A stretch of 64,000 nt of DNA from Pseudanabaena sp. Salubria-1. Its GTDB lineage: Bacteria > Cyanobacteriota > Cyanobacteriia > Pseudanabaenales > Pseudanabaenaceae. Below are positions 52,892-63,296 of the stretch, piece after piece (position 1 is the stretch's first letter; each line of letters starts with the position of its first letter). The stretch lies in NCBI GenBank assembly GCA_023336205.1, contig JALQCR010000015.1:89026-153025 (forward strand), written 5' to 3'. A program made the position numbers and the translations under genes. The notes beneath the pieces were generated by a model. It worked only from the letters and a program-made list of their open reading frames with translations, ran no database searches and was not told the origin of the DNA.

Positions 52892-52993
52892 TTTGGTTTA
52901 TTGATCATTGCTCTTTTGGCAGTTTGTGACATTCACTTCCTGCCTTTCTTTTCTTCTTTTTAGTCTAAAGTCCAGTATAGATCGCTGGGCGCT

Positions 52994-53044
52994 CAAACCA
53001 AAAGAGAGTGGCAATGCAAAGCATTGCCACTCTCTTTTGGTTTG
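52994..53044. terminator. hairpin with a 24-bp perfect stem and 3-nt loop
   Basis: caaaccaaaagagagtggcaatgc aaa gcattgccactctcttttggtttg. Confidence 0.7.
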
Positions 53045-53047
53045 ACA

Positions 53048-53536
53048 TTATGCCGAGAGGTAGGTTGATGTGGAATCTTTTATTTCTTGCAAATAAGAAT
53101 TTTTTTGCAGTAGTCGCAAAGGGTTTGTGAATAAATGGATTTTGCTCCAAGAGTCGCTATAGTCGGTGTCAGCGATTAAGGAGGCTAATAACTCATTGGA
53201 GATTGAATGCCAATGTGGATGAGTGGCGATGATCGCTTGTTTCCATTGAAATGTGACCTCACTGTATTCTGAGCAAATTTGTCTGCTGGCATAGTTAGGG
53301 TCATGCTCAATCCAAGTTAGACGATTAGGATTAAGCTGAAAATCCTGAATAATCTGCGTAGCAAGTTTTTCGATCTGAGATGGAATAAACCAACCAATTT
53401 CACAGTTTTGAGGTGAGACGATCACGATTTGCTGTCCAAATTGTTGATAGATAATGCGTAAATGACATTGCAGTTGCCAAATTGCAGAATTTTGACCAGT
53501 AACGTGACATTGATAAAAGAGATTGATGTTTTTCAT
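53048..53536 (-). CDS. hypothetical protein (162 aa), no recognised family
   Basis: ORF in the same orientation as the upstream signalling genes; MKNINLFYQCHVTGQNSAIWQLQCHLRIIYQQFGQQIVIVSPQ... Confidence 0.55.
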   Translation of the reverse strand: MKNINLFYQCHVTGQNSAIWQLQCHLRIIYQQFGQQIVIVSPQNCEIGWFIPSQIEKLATQIIQDFQLNPNRLTWIEHDPNYASRQICSEYSEVTFQWKQAIIATHPHWHSISNELLASLIADTDYSDSWSKIHLFTNPLRLLQKNSYLQEIKDSTSTYLSA

Positions 53537-53567
53537 AAAGTTAAAATGTGTGACCTAAGCTGCAATA

Positions 53568-53864
53568 TCAAACAACAAAGCTTGATTTAAGTCCAAATGG
53601 GGCAATTTTTTTCGATAAAAGATGGTGCGATCGCAGTTCGTCTCTTGTCAAAGTTAATTGACTGGGTTGACAAAATAGAATGTTAGCCGAAAGGATTGTC
53701 GCGCTTTCTAAAAGAAGATCTTCGATAAATCCTGCTTTTAATTGTTGGACTTCTTGATGGCTTGTAAATGCGCCAAAGTAATACAGACAGAGAGGCTGTG
53801 CAGTCAATATTTCAATCCACCAACCTAATTTAGAGACTGAGCTATTCAGTTTAGTTTGATTCAT
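53568..53864 (-). CDS. DUF1816-like protein
   Basis: 98 aa; GWWIEILTAQPLCLYYFGAFTSHQEVQQLKAGFIEDLLLESATILSANILFCQPSQLTL. Confidence 0.75.
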   Translation of the reverse strand: MNQTKLNSSVSKLGWWIEILTAQPLCLYYFGAFTSHQEVQQLKAGFIEDLLLESATILSANILFCQPSQLTLTRDELRSHHLLSKKIAPFGLKSSFVV

Positions 53865-54072
53865 AATTTTGGTGATTTACTTAACGTGTAGATAGAAAAA
53901 GTTTTTGCACCCTCAGTCAGTCCAAGTTTTTTCAAGATGTGACCTTACCACTCCTCCAAGATTAAAAATAAAAAATGAGGAAATTCTGTAGTTAGTAAAA
54001 TATTTCCTGAAAACTCTTTGTGCTGAAATAAAAATTAATATTTTTGGCAAAAATGTTGCCAAGCGATCACTA

Positions 54073-54462
54073 CTACCAGCCTAAAATCTTGGTAATTTGA
54101 TCGACGAGCTTAGTTGCATGAAATGGTTTAGCGATCGCGCCTTTGACACCCAACTGGGAAAGTTTTTGGGTTTCAAGCAGATCTAAACGAGCGGTAATAA
54201 GTACTACAGGGATATCTGCAAGTTGAGGATCGGCTTTTAAGTTTTTGAGGAAGGTAAACCCATCCATATTTGGCATCATCATATCTAGCAAAATTGCATC
54301 AGGTTTTGCCTTAGCTACTGCAGCTAATCCTTCATCGCCAGAAGCTGCGAGTGCTGGTCGCCAATTGCTGAAATTTTCTATACAAGCCTCTACAATTTGG
54401 AGAATGTAGTCTTCATCATCAATCAATAAAATCGTTTTACAAGATGCCTGTTGCGTTTCCAT
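54073..54462 (-). CDS. single-domain response regulator
   Basis: 129 aa REC; TILLIDDEDYILQIVEACIENF...DAILLDMMMPNMDGFTFLKNLKAD...VLITARLD...AKPF. Confidence 0.94.
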   Translation of the reverse strand: METQQASCKTILLIDDEDYILQIVEACIENFSNWRPALAASGDEGLAAVAKAKPDAILLDMMMPNMDGFTFLKNLKADPQLADIPVVLITARLDLLETQKLSQLGVKGAIAKPFHATKLVDQITKILGW

Positions 54463-54527
54463 TTTGTCTTCTAATTACTAGTCACTAGTGTAAAAAATAA
54501 AAATGAGGACAATCTGAGAAATCGTAA

Positions 54528-54902
54528 TTACCAACCGAGCATCTCGGCAATTTGGTCAGAAATTTTGAGCGGCTCAAAGGGCTTGGCGATTGTCCCTGCT
54601 ACGCCTAACTGGGTAAACCGTTCGCGATCGCTTACTTGTACCTTAGCTGTTAAGAAGATTACGGGAATATTTTGAGTAGCTGAATTCTTTTGCAAGTTTT
54701 GATAGACAGTGATGCCATCCATTATGGGCATCATCACATCAAGGAGAATTGCGTCAGGCTTGAGGGTTTCCACAATGCTAAGTCCTGCTTTACCAGAATT
54801 AGCCACTTGCACCTTCCATCCTTTAAAGCTTTCGAGACATACAGCAATAACTTCCGCAATATTTGGCTCGTCATCAATAAGTAAAATTGATTTGGTAGTC
54901 AT
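54528..54902 (-). CDS. single-domain response regulator
   Basis: 124 aa REC; SILLIDDEPNIAEVIAVCLESF...DAILLDVMMPIMDGITVYQ...FLTAKVQ...AKPF. Confidence 0.94.
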   Translation of the reverse strand: MTTKSILLIDDEPNIAEVIAVCLESFKGWKVQVANSGKAGLSIVETLKPDAILLDVMMPIMDGITVYQNLQKNSATQNIPVIFLTAKVQVSDRERFTQLGVAGTIAKPFEPLKISDQIAEMLGW

Positions 54903-55006
54903 AAATCTAGAATCTCCTCTTAGGATTGCAAATCAAATAACTTATGCGATTTAAAGCCCAATAATTGTTGAGTCGAGCGAAGCTCGGCTCAACAATTATT
55001 GGTTCC

Positions 55007-57163
55007 TTAGCTTATGCGATGGGGAATGGTAAACGAAAAAGTACTGCCTTCTGACAATACACTCTCTACCCAAATCTTGCCACCATGTTGTTGGACTATG
55101 CTGCGACAGATCGCCAAACCTAAACCTGTGCCTCCCATTTGGCGGGAATCGGAAGCATCGACTTGGTGGAATCGTTCAAAAATACTTTCTAGCTGATCGG
55201 CTGGGATACCACGACCGCGATCGCATACTCGAAAGACAATCTGATTGGCAATTTGTTTAGATTCCAGTTGAACTTGACTTTGCGGTGGCGAGAACTTAAT
55301 GGCATTGCTGAGTAAATTAACTAAGGTTTGGACAAGGCGATCACGATCGGCAAAAATTTGCTGTGATTGAATATTGCATAATATTTCGATCTGGCTTTCG
55401 ATTGCGATCGCTTGCATCGTTTCGATCGCATGCTGACATAGATCAACCACATCACACCAATTGCGATCGAGTGTGACTTTGCTTGATTCTAAACGCTCTA
55501 AGTCGAGAATGTCATTGACTAGACGCACTAATCTCTCGGTATCTGAGGATGCAATATTGAGCATGTTTTGGGCAGTTTCAGGTCGATTAGCCAATACACC
55601 TGAAGATAGCAAGCCTAATGCGCCCCGAATCGAAGCTAAAGGAGTTCTGAGTTCATGACTAACAATGGAAATAAATTCACTTTTGATACGATCAACTTTT
55701 AATTTCTCAGTAATATCTTCACCAATGCTCAGGGTTCCAATAATTTCGTTATCTTGACTGCGCAGGATTGTATTGTTCCATGAGATCATTCTTTCTTCGC
55801 CTGCCTTTGTGACAATGGCATTTTGATGATATTTCGGAAAGTCATTAATCAGTAGACTAGAAAATCCCTCTCTAATCTCCGATTGATCGATCTGGGGTAT
55901 AAATTGAGAGAACCAGTCTTTGCCGATTACTTCCTCTATGGTATAGCCTGTAAGCGCTAACAAAAATGGATTGATATATTCCACTTCTCCAGCATAGGTC
56001 AAACCCACCACGATTAAGCTGACATTATCTAGTAAATATTGCCAACGACGGTTTGATTCTTGGAGAGCGATTTCATTTAGCTTGTTCTGCGTAATGTCAT
56101 AGAAGAGCGATAGTATCGTGGCAATTTTGCCATCTGAAGCATATTCAGGAATGAGATGAGCGCGATAATATCCCATGCCCCGATCTTCTGGGAATGGATA
56201 TTCGATTTCATATCGCTGGTCTTGACCAGTTTCGAGCAATCTATGAGCAGCGGATTCGAGCATGGTTACATTCTTCTCAGGGAATCCCATTCCTCGCAGG
56301 GTTTTACCCAGAAACTCTTTAGCGGGGATACCTGTAGCTCTTTCTATGGCTAGATTAACGTAGAGGTGTCGCAGTTGGAGATCGAGGCGCATAGTCACGT
56401 TTGGTGAATTCTCGGCAAGGGCGATAAATTCTTGTTGACGTTGATATAGCTCGGCAGTGCGCTCGGCAACACGAATTTCTAAGTTTGCGTTAGCTAGCTG
56501 AAGTGCAAGTTCGGCTTTTTGGCGTTCCCCAATTTCTTTCTCTAAAGAGAGATTCGCGATCTGAAGATTGCGATAGAGTTCAGCTTGTTGAATCGAGATC
56601 GCTATCTGTACTGATAATTGCTGAAGTAAGCGAATATCTGTCTCTTCCCAAACGCGCGGCTCAAAACATTGATAGGTACATAGCAAGCCCCACAGAGGAT
56701 CGGTTTTGTTGTTGGGGCGAAGGATCGGTACGATCAAACTTGCTCTTGTGGGGAACTGTTCTAACATTTGCAAATGACATTCACTGAGATTCGCCTGATA
56801 CACATCAGGAGCGACAAAAACTCTTCCATCTCGATACGCGCCGCCCATAGTCTCAGGAAAGTGTTCATCACTTAGTTGTCGATGGAGACAGCTTTCCCAA
56901 GGTGGTAAGATTGACTCAGCGACAACCAACCCACTCATATCAGGATTAAATTGATAAATAACAGTGCGATCGGCTTTCAAAAAGAATCGTACTTCTTGAA
57001 CGATCGAATTCAAAATCTCTTCCAAATCAAGATATTGCCGAATATGGAGCGCAATTTTGGCAATTAATAACTCTTGCTGTTGCGATCGCTTCATCTGGCG
57101 AGTAAATTGAGAAATCGAGCTAGAAATAGGATTGGAAGATGAATCTGGCATGAGTTCTGGCAA
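55007..57163 (-). CDS. GAF-PAS-PAS sensor histidine kinase
   Basis: 718 aa; GAF with FFLKADRTVIYQFNPD; H-box FISIVSHELRTPLASIRGALGLL; N-box LLSNAIKFSPPQS; G-box GTGLGLAICRSIVQQHGG. Confidence 0.95.
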   Translation of the reverse strand: MPELMPDSSSNPISSSISQFTRQMKRSQQQELLIAKIALHIRQYLDLEEILNSIVQEVRFFLKADRTVIYQFNPDMSGLVVAESILPPWESCLHRQLSDEHFPETMGGAYRDGRVFVAPDVYQANLSECHLQMLEQFPTRASLIVPILRPNNKTDPLWGLLCTYQCFEPRVWEETDIRLLQQLSVQIAISIQQAELYRNLQIANLSLEKEIGERQKAELALQLANANLEIRVAERTAELYQRQQEFIALAENSPNVTMRLDLQLRHLYVNLAIERATGIPAKEFLGKTLRGMGFPEKNVTMLESAAHRLLETGQDQRYEIEYPFPEDRGMGYYRAHLIPEYASDGKIATILSLFYDITQNKLNEIALQESNRRWQYLLDNVSLIVVGLTYAGEVEYINPFLLALTGYTIEEVIGKDWFSQFIPQIDQSEIREGFSSLLINDFPKYHQNAIVTKAGEERMISWNNTILRSQDNEIIGTLSIGEDITEKLKVDRIKSEFISIVSHELRTPLASIRGALGLLSSGVLANRPETAQNMLNIASSDTERLVRLVNDILDLERLESSKVTLDRNWCDVVDLCQHAIETMQAIAIESQIEILCNIQSQQIFADRDRLVQTLVNLLSNAIKFSPPQSQVQLESKQIANQIVFRVCDRGRGIPADQLESIFERFHQVDASDSRQMGGTGLGLAICRSIVQQHGGKIWVESVLSEGSTFSFTIPHRIS

Positions 57164-57271
57164 TATTGAGAAAACACTTTTTTTTGCACAACTTAAGACA
57201 ATAAGTAGCTTTAGCCTAGCCTATAAAAATGAAGACAATCTGAAGGAATCAAGCCGATGTGGGGATATTTA

Positions 57272-57576
57272 GAAACCATTTAAGAATTACTTTCTGCGAT
57301 CAAAAGCTCCAAGAGATCCCCCTCAATCACCCTTAAAAAACTACCGTGTACACACAAGTCGGACTTACCCCCTTTAATTCCCCCTTGCAAAGGGGGAAGA
57401 CTAGAAATCTTGTTCCCTCCCCTTTGCAAGGGGAGGGTTAGGGTGGGGTAATTTCTTTGATTTCACGCACAAACTGAATTGTGTGTACACCGTAGCTTAA
57501 AAAGAGGGGAGAATTTAATTCCTCCCCCTTTTTAAGGGGGATTGAGGGGGATCTAGCTCAATTCTTAAATGGTTTC
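57272..57576. repeat. ~305-bp foldback/MITE-like element with 17-bp perfect terminal inverted repeats
   Basis: gaaaccatttaagaatt at 57272-57288 and aattcttaaatggtttc at 57560-57576; internal gatccccctcaatc / gattgagggggatc arms. Confidence 0.75.
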
Positions 57577-59190
57577 TTAACCATAACGGTGTGTATGCCC
57601 ATGCCCATCTGCCGCCTGCCTCAGACGGCGACGCTCTAAACGGCTGAGAATACGTGTATACAAATCTTCCTCCACAATTGGCTTGCTGAGATAATCATCA
57701 GCGCCAGCGATAAACAATTGACGGATTGTTTCCCGATCTCTATGGGCTGACAAAAACACAATCGGTAAATCTTGCCATAGCGAAGATGCTCGCATAGATT
57801 GACACAAATCCATACCGTTACAGTCGGGCATAATCAAATCTAAAATTAGTAGATCAGGAGAAGTTGATTCCAAAACCTGCCAAAATTGCTGGGGATCTTG
57901 CAATGCGATCACCTCAAGCTCCCAACGTTCCAGTAAACCCCGCAAAATATTAAGAATAAGCGGATCGTCATCAACAATCATTACTTTGGAGCGATCGCTT
58001 TGCTGTTGTGGTTGATAAGATGGGGACTGAGAGGTAGAAAGGATAGGAGTTACAGTCTTCTTAAGTGGGGCGCTAGTACTTGCCTCTAAATTGGTAATCA
58101 ATTGCCGTAACATCGTCGTATCAGTCTGCTCTAAAGCAAAATCACTTTTTAGGATTTGCTCAATCTCACGCGCAATCGTCGATCCTTCTGGGAAACCTAA
58201 TGAACCCATTGATCCAATTAGCCGATGCGCCTCTACATATCCGTCATAGCGCAAATCTGCTTCCAAGTTGCCCTGATCCAAGGCGATCGCTACTCGACGT
58301 AAAAGCGCGATCGATTCTGGCAAAATTGCGATTAATTTCTTGGTCATTATCGCAATTACCTCCAACACTCGCGATTTATCTATCTGCGGCAAGGTTTCCT
58401 CAGACAAAGAATTTGTCGTCACTACAGACTGAATATCTTGCCTCTCTGTAGCTGCAACAGGCGCAGGTTTGAGACGATATCCCAATCCATATAATGTCTC
58501 AATCGGATCTATAGGCAGTCCCGCTGCCTTCAGCTTGTGACGTAATCCCTTAATATGTGTAGTCACCGCCTCCTCACTGGGAAACTCTCCCGCCGACCAC
58601 ACCTGATCTAGCAAAGCACCACGATTAAACACCTGTTGTGGATACCTGAGAAATAGCTCTAATAGTCCATATTCCTTATGCGTTAAGCGCAAAGATTTCT
58701 GCTTATAAGTAACGGTATTCGTTCTAAGATCTAGATGAAGCTGCTCCCATGTTAATTCTTGGATGAGCGTATCGCGATCGCTATAGCGACGTAATAGCGC
58801 CCGAATCCTAGCCACTAATTCTTGAAAGTTATAGGGCTTCACCACATAGTCATCAGCACCTGCCTCTAAACCCATCACGCGATCGTTGGTACTATCCTTT
58901 GCTGTTAGCAATAGCACGGGGGGATTGTAACCAGCGGCGCGAAGCTTGGAACATAGCTCAATGCCATTGCTATCAGGCAATATAATATCGAGAATAATCA
59001 AATCGTAGGCATAGGTTTCGATGTATTGCCACGCAGTCTTAGCATTTAGAGCAGAGTCAATTGTGTAATGCGACTCTGATAGTAGCTGCGAAAGTATTTC
59101 CGCAGAATGTGGATCATCTTCAACCAGTAAGATTTTCAAGAATTTCTCCTGCAAAACATGAATCCGCATGACTGGTGAGATGCAAAGCAA
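57577..59190 (-). CDS. multidomain response regulator: REC - OmpR-type winged helix - Hpt-like - REC
   Basis: 537 aa; KILLVEDDPHSAEILSQLL, LDLRTNTVTYKQKSLRLTHKEYGLLELFLRYPQQVFNRGALLDQVW, YVEAHRLIGSMGSLGFPEGS, C-terminal KVMIVDDDPLILNILRGLLERW. Confidence 0.9.
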   Translation of the reverse strand: MLCISPVMRIHVLQEKFLKILLVEDDPHSAEILSQLLSESHYTIDSALNAKTAWQYIETYAYDLIILDIILPDSNGIELCSKLRAAGYNPPVLLLTAKDSTNDRVMGLEAGADDYVVKPYNFQELVARIRALLRRYSDRDTLIQELTWEQLHLDLRTNTVTYKQKSLRLTHKEYGLLELFLRYPQQVFNRGALLDQVWSAGEFPSEEAVTTHIKGLRHKLKAAGLPIDPIETLYGLGYRLKPAPVAATERQDIQSVVTTNSLSEETLPQIDKSRVLEVIAIMTKKLIAILPESIALLRRVAIALDQGNLEADLRYDGYVEAHRLIGSMGSLGFPEGSTIAREIEQILKSDFALEQTDTTMLRQLITNLEASTSAPLKKTVTPILSTSQSPSYQPQQQSDRSKVMIVDDDPLILNILRGLLERWELEVIALQDPQQFWQVLESTSPDLLILDLIMPDCNGMDLCQSMRASSLWQDLPIVFLSAHRDRETIRQLFIAGADDYLSKPIVEEDLYTRILSRLERRRLRQAADGHGHTHRYG

Positions 59191-59196
59191 AGCGTC

Positions 59197-59778
59197 TCAA
59201 AATATCTCTTCCCAGTTAAAAACTATGTCAGGGAAAGCAACCATAACCAAAGTGTCATTCTTATCATAGCGCTGCATCCGCTTATATCCTGATGCTGATG
59301 GTTGAGAATATCCTTCTACTACTCTTTTATTCACATCAAATAGCCACATCTCTGGAACCCCGTTCGCAGCGTAAAGAGAGCTTTTGACATCACGATCATA
59401 GGCGATCGTGCTATCCGCAACCTCGATAAGCAACAAAATATCGTCAGGCGTAGGCAAAGCCTCTGCGTAAAAATCATCACGTAATTTGAGTATGGCAAGA
59501 TCAGGCCGTGGCTGAAAATAATTACTAAGGAGAATTGGATTCTGAGTCCAGATAATCGTCCGATCGCCAAGCTTTCGTTCAAAATTTTTAGTAGCCTTCG
59601 CCACACAAACTGCATGTTTCCTGCCAATGGGGGACATTACTCTGATTTCTCCGTTAATTAGTTCAAGGCGATCGCTTTCAGCAAATACTCCCGCTTCGAG
59701 CATCAGCTCATATTGCTGCACCGTGAACTTATGAACATTAGACGTAGAGTTTGACGTAATTAATTGTGATGTCATCAT
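59197..59778 (-). CDS. Uma2 (DUF820) family putative endonuclease
   Basis: 193 aa; FTVQQYELMLEAGVFAESDRLELINGEIRVMSPIGRKHAVCVAKATKNFERKL...PDLAILKLR...DILLLIEVADSTIAYDRDVKSSLYAANGVPEMWLFDVN. Confidence 0.94.
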   Translation of the reverse strand: MMTSQLITSNSTSNVHKFTVQQYELMLEAGVFAESDRLELINGEIRVMSPIGRKHAVCVAKATKNFERKLGDRTIIWTQNPILLSNYFQPRPDLAILKLRDDFYAEALPTPDDILLLIEVADSTIAYDRDVKSSLYAANGVPEMWLFDVNKRVVEGYSQPSASGYKRMQRYDKNDTLVMVAFPDIVFNWEEIF

Positions 59779-59999
59779 GGTTCACCTAGACAATTTGATA
59801 GTTATTGATCAAGTCTATGCATATTCCAAAGATGCGACTAGCGCACCCTCAATTCTTGGGATACTCCCTGCCTACCCAAGGGTTAGAGGTGCGACGCGAC
59901 ACACCTCCAATCCTTGGGTTTTAATGTCTATTTTTAAACTGAGAAGGGAGTAACAGTTTTCAAATGAGTTCATACTCATTTGAAAACTGGAATATTGAC

Positions 60000-60206
60000 C
60001 TATTGCATGGACTTACGCGCAAGACTAACTGCTTTGACAAAGCTATAAACACCCACAGGTAAGCTGATTAGTAAAATCGCCCAAGTAGTTACAAACCCGA
60101 AATCTGGAGCGCCGTAGGATATTTCATAAATGCAGCCAACAAAGGCGATCGCGGCAACGATGGCAATAAGCAGGATTAATTGAGCTTTTATATAATCGGG
60201 TGACAT
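60000..60206 (-). CDS. small membrane protein (68 aa)
   Basis: Two hydrophobic segments; LILLIAIVAAIAFVGCIYEISYGAPDFGFVTTWAILLISLPVGVYSFVKAV. Confidence 0.6.
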   Translation of the reverse strand: MSPDYIKAQLILLIAIVAAIAFVGCIYEISYGAPDFGFVTTWAILLISLPVGVYSFVKAVSLARKSMQ

Positions 60207-60243
60207 AAGTTAGATTAGGGCTTGATGTTTAGTATTATTAAGT

Positions 60244-60280
60244 ATGAAGGTGAGTAGCGCATCGCGTTGCTCACCTTCAT
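60244..60280. terminator. hairpin upstream of leuS
   Basis: atgaaggtgagtagcgc / gcgttgctcaccttcat. Confidence 0.5.
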
Positions 60281-60300
60281 ATTCGCATATAGACTGATAC

Positions 60301-62904
60301 GTGATGGAAACCAGATATAACCCCCAGCAGATCGAACCCAAATGGCAAAAAGTTTGGGCTGAGAAACAACTTGACAAAGTAAGCAACGATGCAATTGGTG
60401 CAGACAAAAAGAAATTCTATGCGCTGTCAATGTTTCCCTATCCATCGGGCGATCTGCATATGGGGCATGTCCGTAACTACACGATCACCGATGTAATCGC
60501 CCGTTACAAAAGAATGCAGGGCTATCAGGTGTTGCATCCAATGGGTTGGGATGCCTTCGGGTTGCCTGCGGAAAATGCAGCGATCGATCGCAATACCCAT
60601 CCTGCGAAATGGACTTACGCCAATATCGACAATATGCGATCGCAACTTCAGCAAGTGGGCTTGTCCTACGACTGGGATCGTGAATTAGCAACCTGTTCGC
60701 CTGACTATTACAAATGGACACAATGGATCTTTTTGCAATTTTTGGAAGCAGGTTTGGCTTATCAAAAAGAGGCAAAGGTTAATTGGGACCCAATTGATCA
60801 GACTGTAATTGCCAACGAGCAGGTGGATAGTGAAGGCAGATCTTGGCGATCGGGTGCGTTGGTGGAGAAGCGCAAATTACGTCAATGGTTCTTGAAAATC
60901 ACCGACTATGCCGAGCAGCTTTTGCAGGATTTGGACAAGCTCAACGACTGGCCCTCTAATGTCAAGATCATGCAAGCCAACTGGATCGGCAAGTCCACAG
61001 GCGCAGAGCTAAGTTTTCCCATTGTCAATCCTGTAGGGGCAATTCATGAATTGCCCCTACAGGCGGATTGTGAAAAAATCACAGTTTTTACTACCCGTCC
61101 TGATACCGTTTACGGTGTGAGCTATGTTGTGCTTGCCCCTGAGCATCCCTTAGTCGAGGCTTTGACCACTGCTGCTCAAAAAGAATCCGTCAGCAAATTC
61201 ATCGAAGAAGTCAAAAACCTTAGCGAAATTGATCGCACCTCCGATGATCGCCCCAAACGTGGCGTAGCGATCGGCGCAAGTGTTGTTAATCCATTTACTG
61301 GAAAAGAAGTCCCGATCTGGATCGCTGATTACGTTCTATTTGAATATGGAACAGGCGCAGTCATGGGAGTTCCTGCCCATGATGTCCGCGATTTCGCCTT
61401 CGCAAAACAATATAACCTTCCAATCCAAACGGTAATTAATGCTCCTAATGCCACGGGTGAAGCGCTAAAGGTTGCTTACACTGAAGCAGGAATCATGGTC
61501 AATTCTGGTGAATTTGATGGCTTAGATTCCGTAACTGCAAAAACCAAAATCATCGAACTGGCGGAATCAAAGGAATGGGGAACTGCCAAAATCACCTATC
61601 GCCTTCGTGATTGGTTGATTTCTCGCCAAAGGTATTGGGGCTGTCCAATTCCCGTCATCCATTGCCCTAGTTGCGGCATCGTTCCCGTTCCTCATGCTGA
61701 CTTACCCGTAATCTTGCCTGAAGATGTGGAACTCACAGGACGCGGAGCTTCGCCTCTCGCTCAGAAGGATTCTTGGATAAATGTTCCCTGTCCTAGTTGT
61801 GGTACGTCAGCCAAGCGCGAAACCGACACGATGGATACCTTTATCGATTCCTCTTGGTACTTCTTGCGCTTTGCCGATGCTAAGAACGATCAAGAAATAG
61901 GCAATCGCGCAGCTATCAATAACTGGATGTCCGTCGATCAATATGTCGGTGGTGTCGAACACGCGATTTTGCACTTACTCTATTCGCGGTTTATGACTAA
62001 GGTTTTACGCGATCGGGGCTTGCTTGATTTCGATGAGCCATTTACGCGATTGCTGACGCAGGGCATGGTGCAGGGCTTAACCTACATGAACCCCAACAAA
62101 GGTGGCAAAGACAAATGGATTCCATCTTCACAAGTCAATCCCCAAGATCCGAAAGATCCCAAAACTGGCGAACCTTTGCAAGCGCTCTATGCCACGATGT
62201 CTAAATCTAAGGGCAATGGGGTATCGCCAACTGTTGCGATCGCAAAATATGGAGCCGACACCTTGCGGATGTTCACGCTCTTTAAAGCTCCACCTGAAAA
62301 GGATTTGGAATGGGAAGATGCCGATGTCGAAGGTCAACAACGCTTCTTAAATCGCGTGTGGCGTTTAGTGACTAGCTTTGCGGAAACTAAGCAGAATGGG
62401 ATCTCTAAAAAAATTGATAAGAATTTGCGCCGTTCAATTCACATCGCGATTAAAGAAGTTTCTGAAGATTTCGATGGAGGCTATCAACTAAATACTGCCA
62501 TTTCGGAAATGATGAAGCTCAGTAATGCCTTGCAAGATGCTGAAGATAAGAGTTCTGCTACTTTCCTAGAAGGTGTGGAAACTCTCTTAACCTTGCTCGC
62601 TCCCTTTGCACCACACATTGCTGAGGAACTTTGGACATTGATTGGAAATGAAGGCTCAATTCATTTGCAGTCTTGGCTCACCCACGATCCCGATGCGCTC
62701 ATCGTTGATGAGATTACTCTCGTCATTCAAATCAACGGCAAAGTCCGTGGCAGTCTCCAAGTGCCATCTAGCGCCAGCAATGACAAGCAAGCATTGGAAG
62801 AATATGCGCGTAGTTCGGATGCGGCGCAGAAGTATCTCGAAGGTAAGGAGATTAAGAAAGTGATTGCGGTTGTCGGGAAGTTAGTGAATTTTGTAGTTGT
62901 CTAG
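60301..62904 (+). CDS. leuS: leucine--tRNA ligase
   Basis: 867 aa; [43 protein letters not shown]-like [13 protein letters not shown]. Confidence 0.97.
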   Translation: MMETRYNPQQIEPKWQKVWAEKQLDKVSNDAIGADKKKFYALSMFPYPSGDLHMGHVRNYTITDVIARYKRMQGYQVLHPMGWDAFGLPAENAAIDRNTHPAKWTYANIDNMRSQLQQVGLSYDWDRELATCSPDYYKWTQWIFLQFLEAGLAYQKEAKVNWDPIDQTVIANEQVDSEGRSWRSGALVEKRKLRQWFLKITDYAEQLLQDLDKLNDWPSNVKIMQANWIGKSTGAELSFPIVNPVGAIHELPLQADCEKITVFTTRPDTVYGVSYVVLAPEHPLVEALTTAAQKESVSKFIEEVKNLSEIDRTSDDRPKRGVAIGASVVNPFTGKEVPIWIADYVLFEYGTGAVMGVPAHDVRDFAFAKQYNLPIQTVINAPNATGEALKVAYTEAGIMVNSGEFDGLDSVTAKTKIIELAESKEWGTAKITYRLRDWLISRQRYWGCPIPVIHCPSCGIVPVPHADLPVILPEDVELTGRGASPLAQKDSWINVPCPSCGTSAKRETDTMDTFIDSSWYFLRFADAKNDQEIGNRAAINNWMSVDQYVGGVEHAILHLLYSRFMTKVLRDRGLLDFDEPFTRLLTQGMVQGLTYMNPNKGGKDKWIPSSQVNPQDPKDPKTGEPLQALYATMSKSKGNGVSPTVAIAKYGADTLRMFTLFKAPPEKDLEWEDADVEGQQRFLNRVWRLVTSFAETKQNGISKKIDKNLRRSIHIAIKEVSEDFDGGYQLNTAISEMMKLSNALQDAEDKSSATFLEGVETLLTLLAPFAPHIAEELWTLIGNEGSIHLQSWLTHDPDALIVDEITLVIQINGKVRGSLQVPSSASNDKQALEEYARSSDAAQKYLEGKEIKKVIAVVGKLVNFVVV
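61030..61063. repeat. perfect 34-bp palindrome inserted in frame in leuS
   Basis: cctgtaggggcaattcatgaattgcccctacagg is its own reverse complement; encodes [11 protein letters not shown]. Confidence 0.95.
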
Positions 62905-63047
62905 GTTTTTCAATCTGAAATTTGCCTAATCAATCCCAATGATTTTGAAAGGTTTACAGAGTAATCTTTTTAAAATTATTGGGATTTTTGTATTTTAAAA
63001 GCTCTCATGTATAATGTTTGTATTACAACGCATTACTTGATAATACG

Positions 63048-63296
63048 ATGTCAACCATAGCTAAGGAAACGATTACCTTTCGGCTCGATCGCACAAAGCG
63101 TGAGGCATTAGATGCGATCGCTAAGGAACTAGATCGCGATCGCTCTTATCTGTTGAATGAGGCGATCGAGAACTATATTGAAATTTATAAGTGGCAGATT
63201 GCGGAGATTAATTTAGCGATCGCTGAGGCGGATGCTGAAGATTTCGCCAGAGATGAAGATGTAGAGGCTATGTTTGGGCGCTTTAATGAAAGTTAG
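63048..63296 (+). CDS. ribbon-helix-helix antitoxin (ParD/CopG-like)
   Basis: MSTIAKETITFRLDRTKREALDAIAKELDRDRSYLLNEAIENYIEIYKWQ; ORF opens at 63018; overlaps the toxin gene. Confidence 0.88.
   Translation: MSTIAKETITFRLDRTKREALDAIAKELDRDRSYLLNEAIENYIEIYKWQIAEINLAIAEADAEDFARDEDVEAMFGRFNES

Larger units (their letters stand above)
50534..52975 (-). mobile_element. tandem pair of IS701-like elements: one complete copy (about 50534-52058) abutting a 3'-truncated copy (about 52059-52975)
   Basis: Right ends of both copies are ...tttttagtctaaagtccag; TATAGATC flanks the whole array at 50527-50534 and 52976-52983; left boundary and family inferred. Confidence 0.75.
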
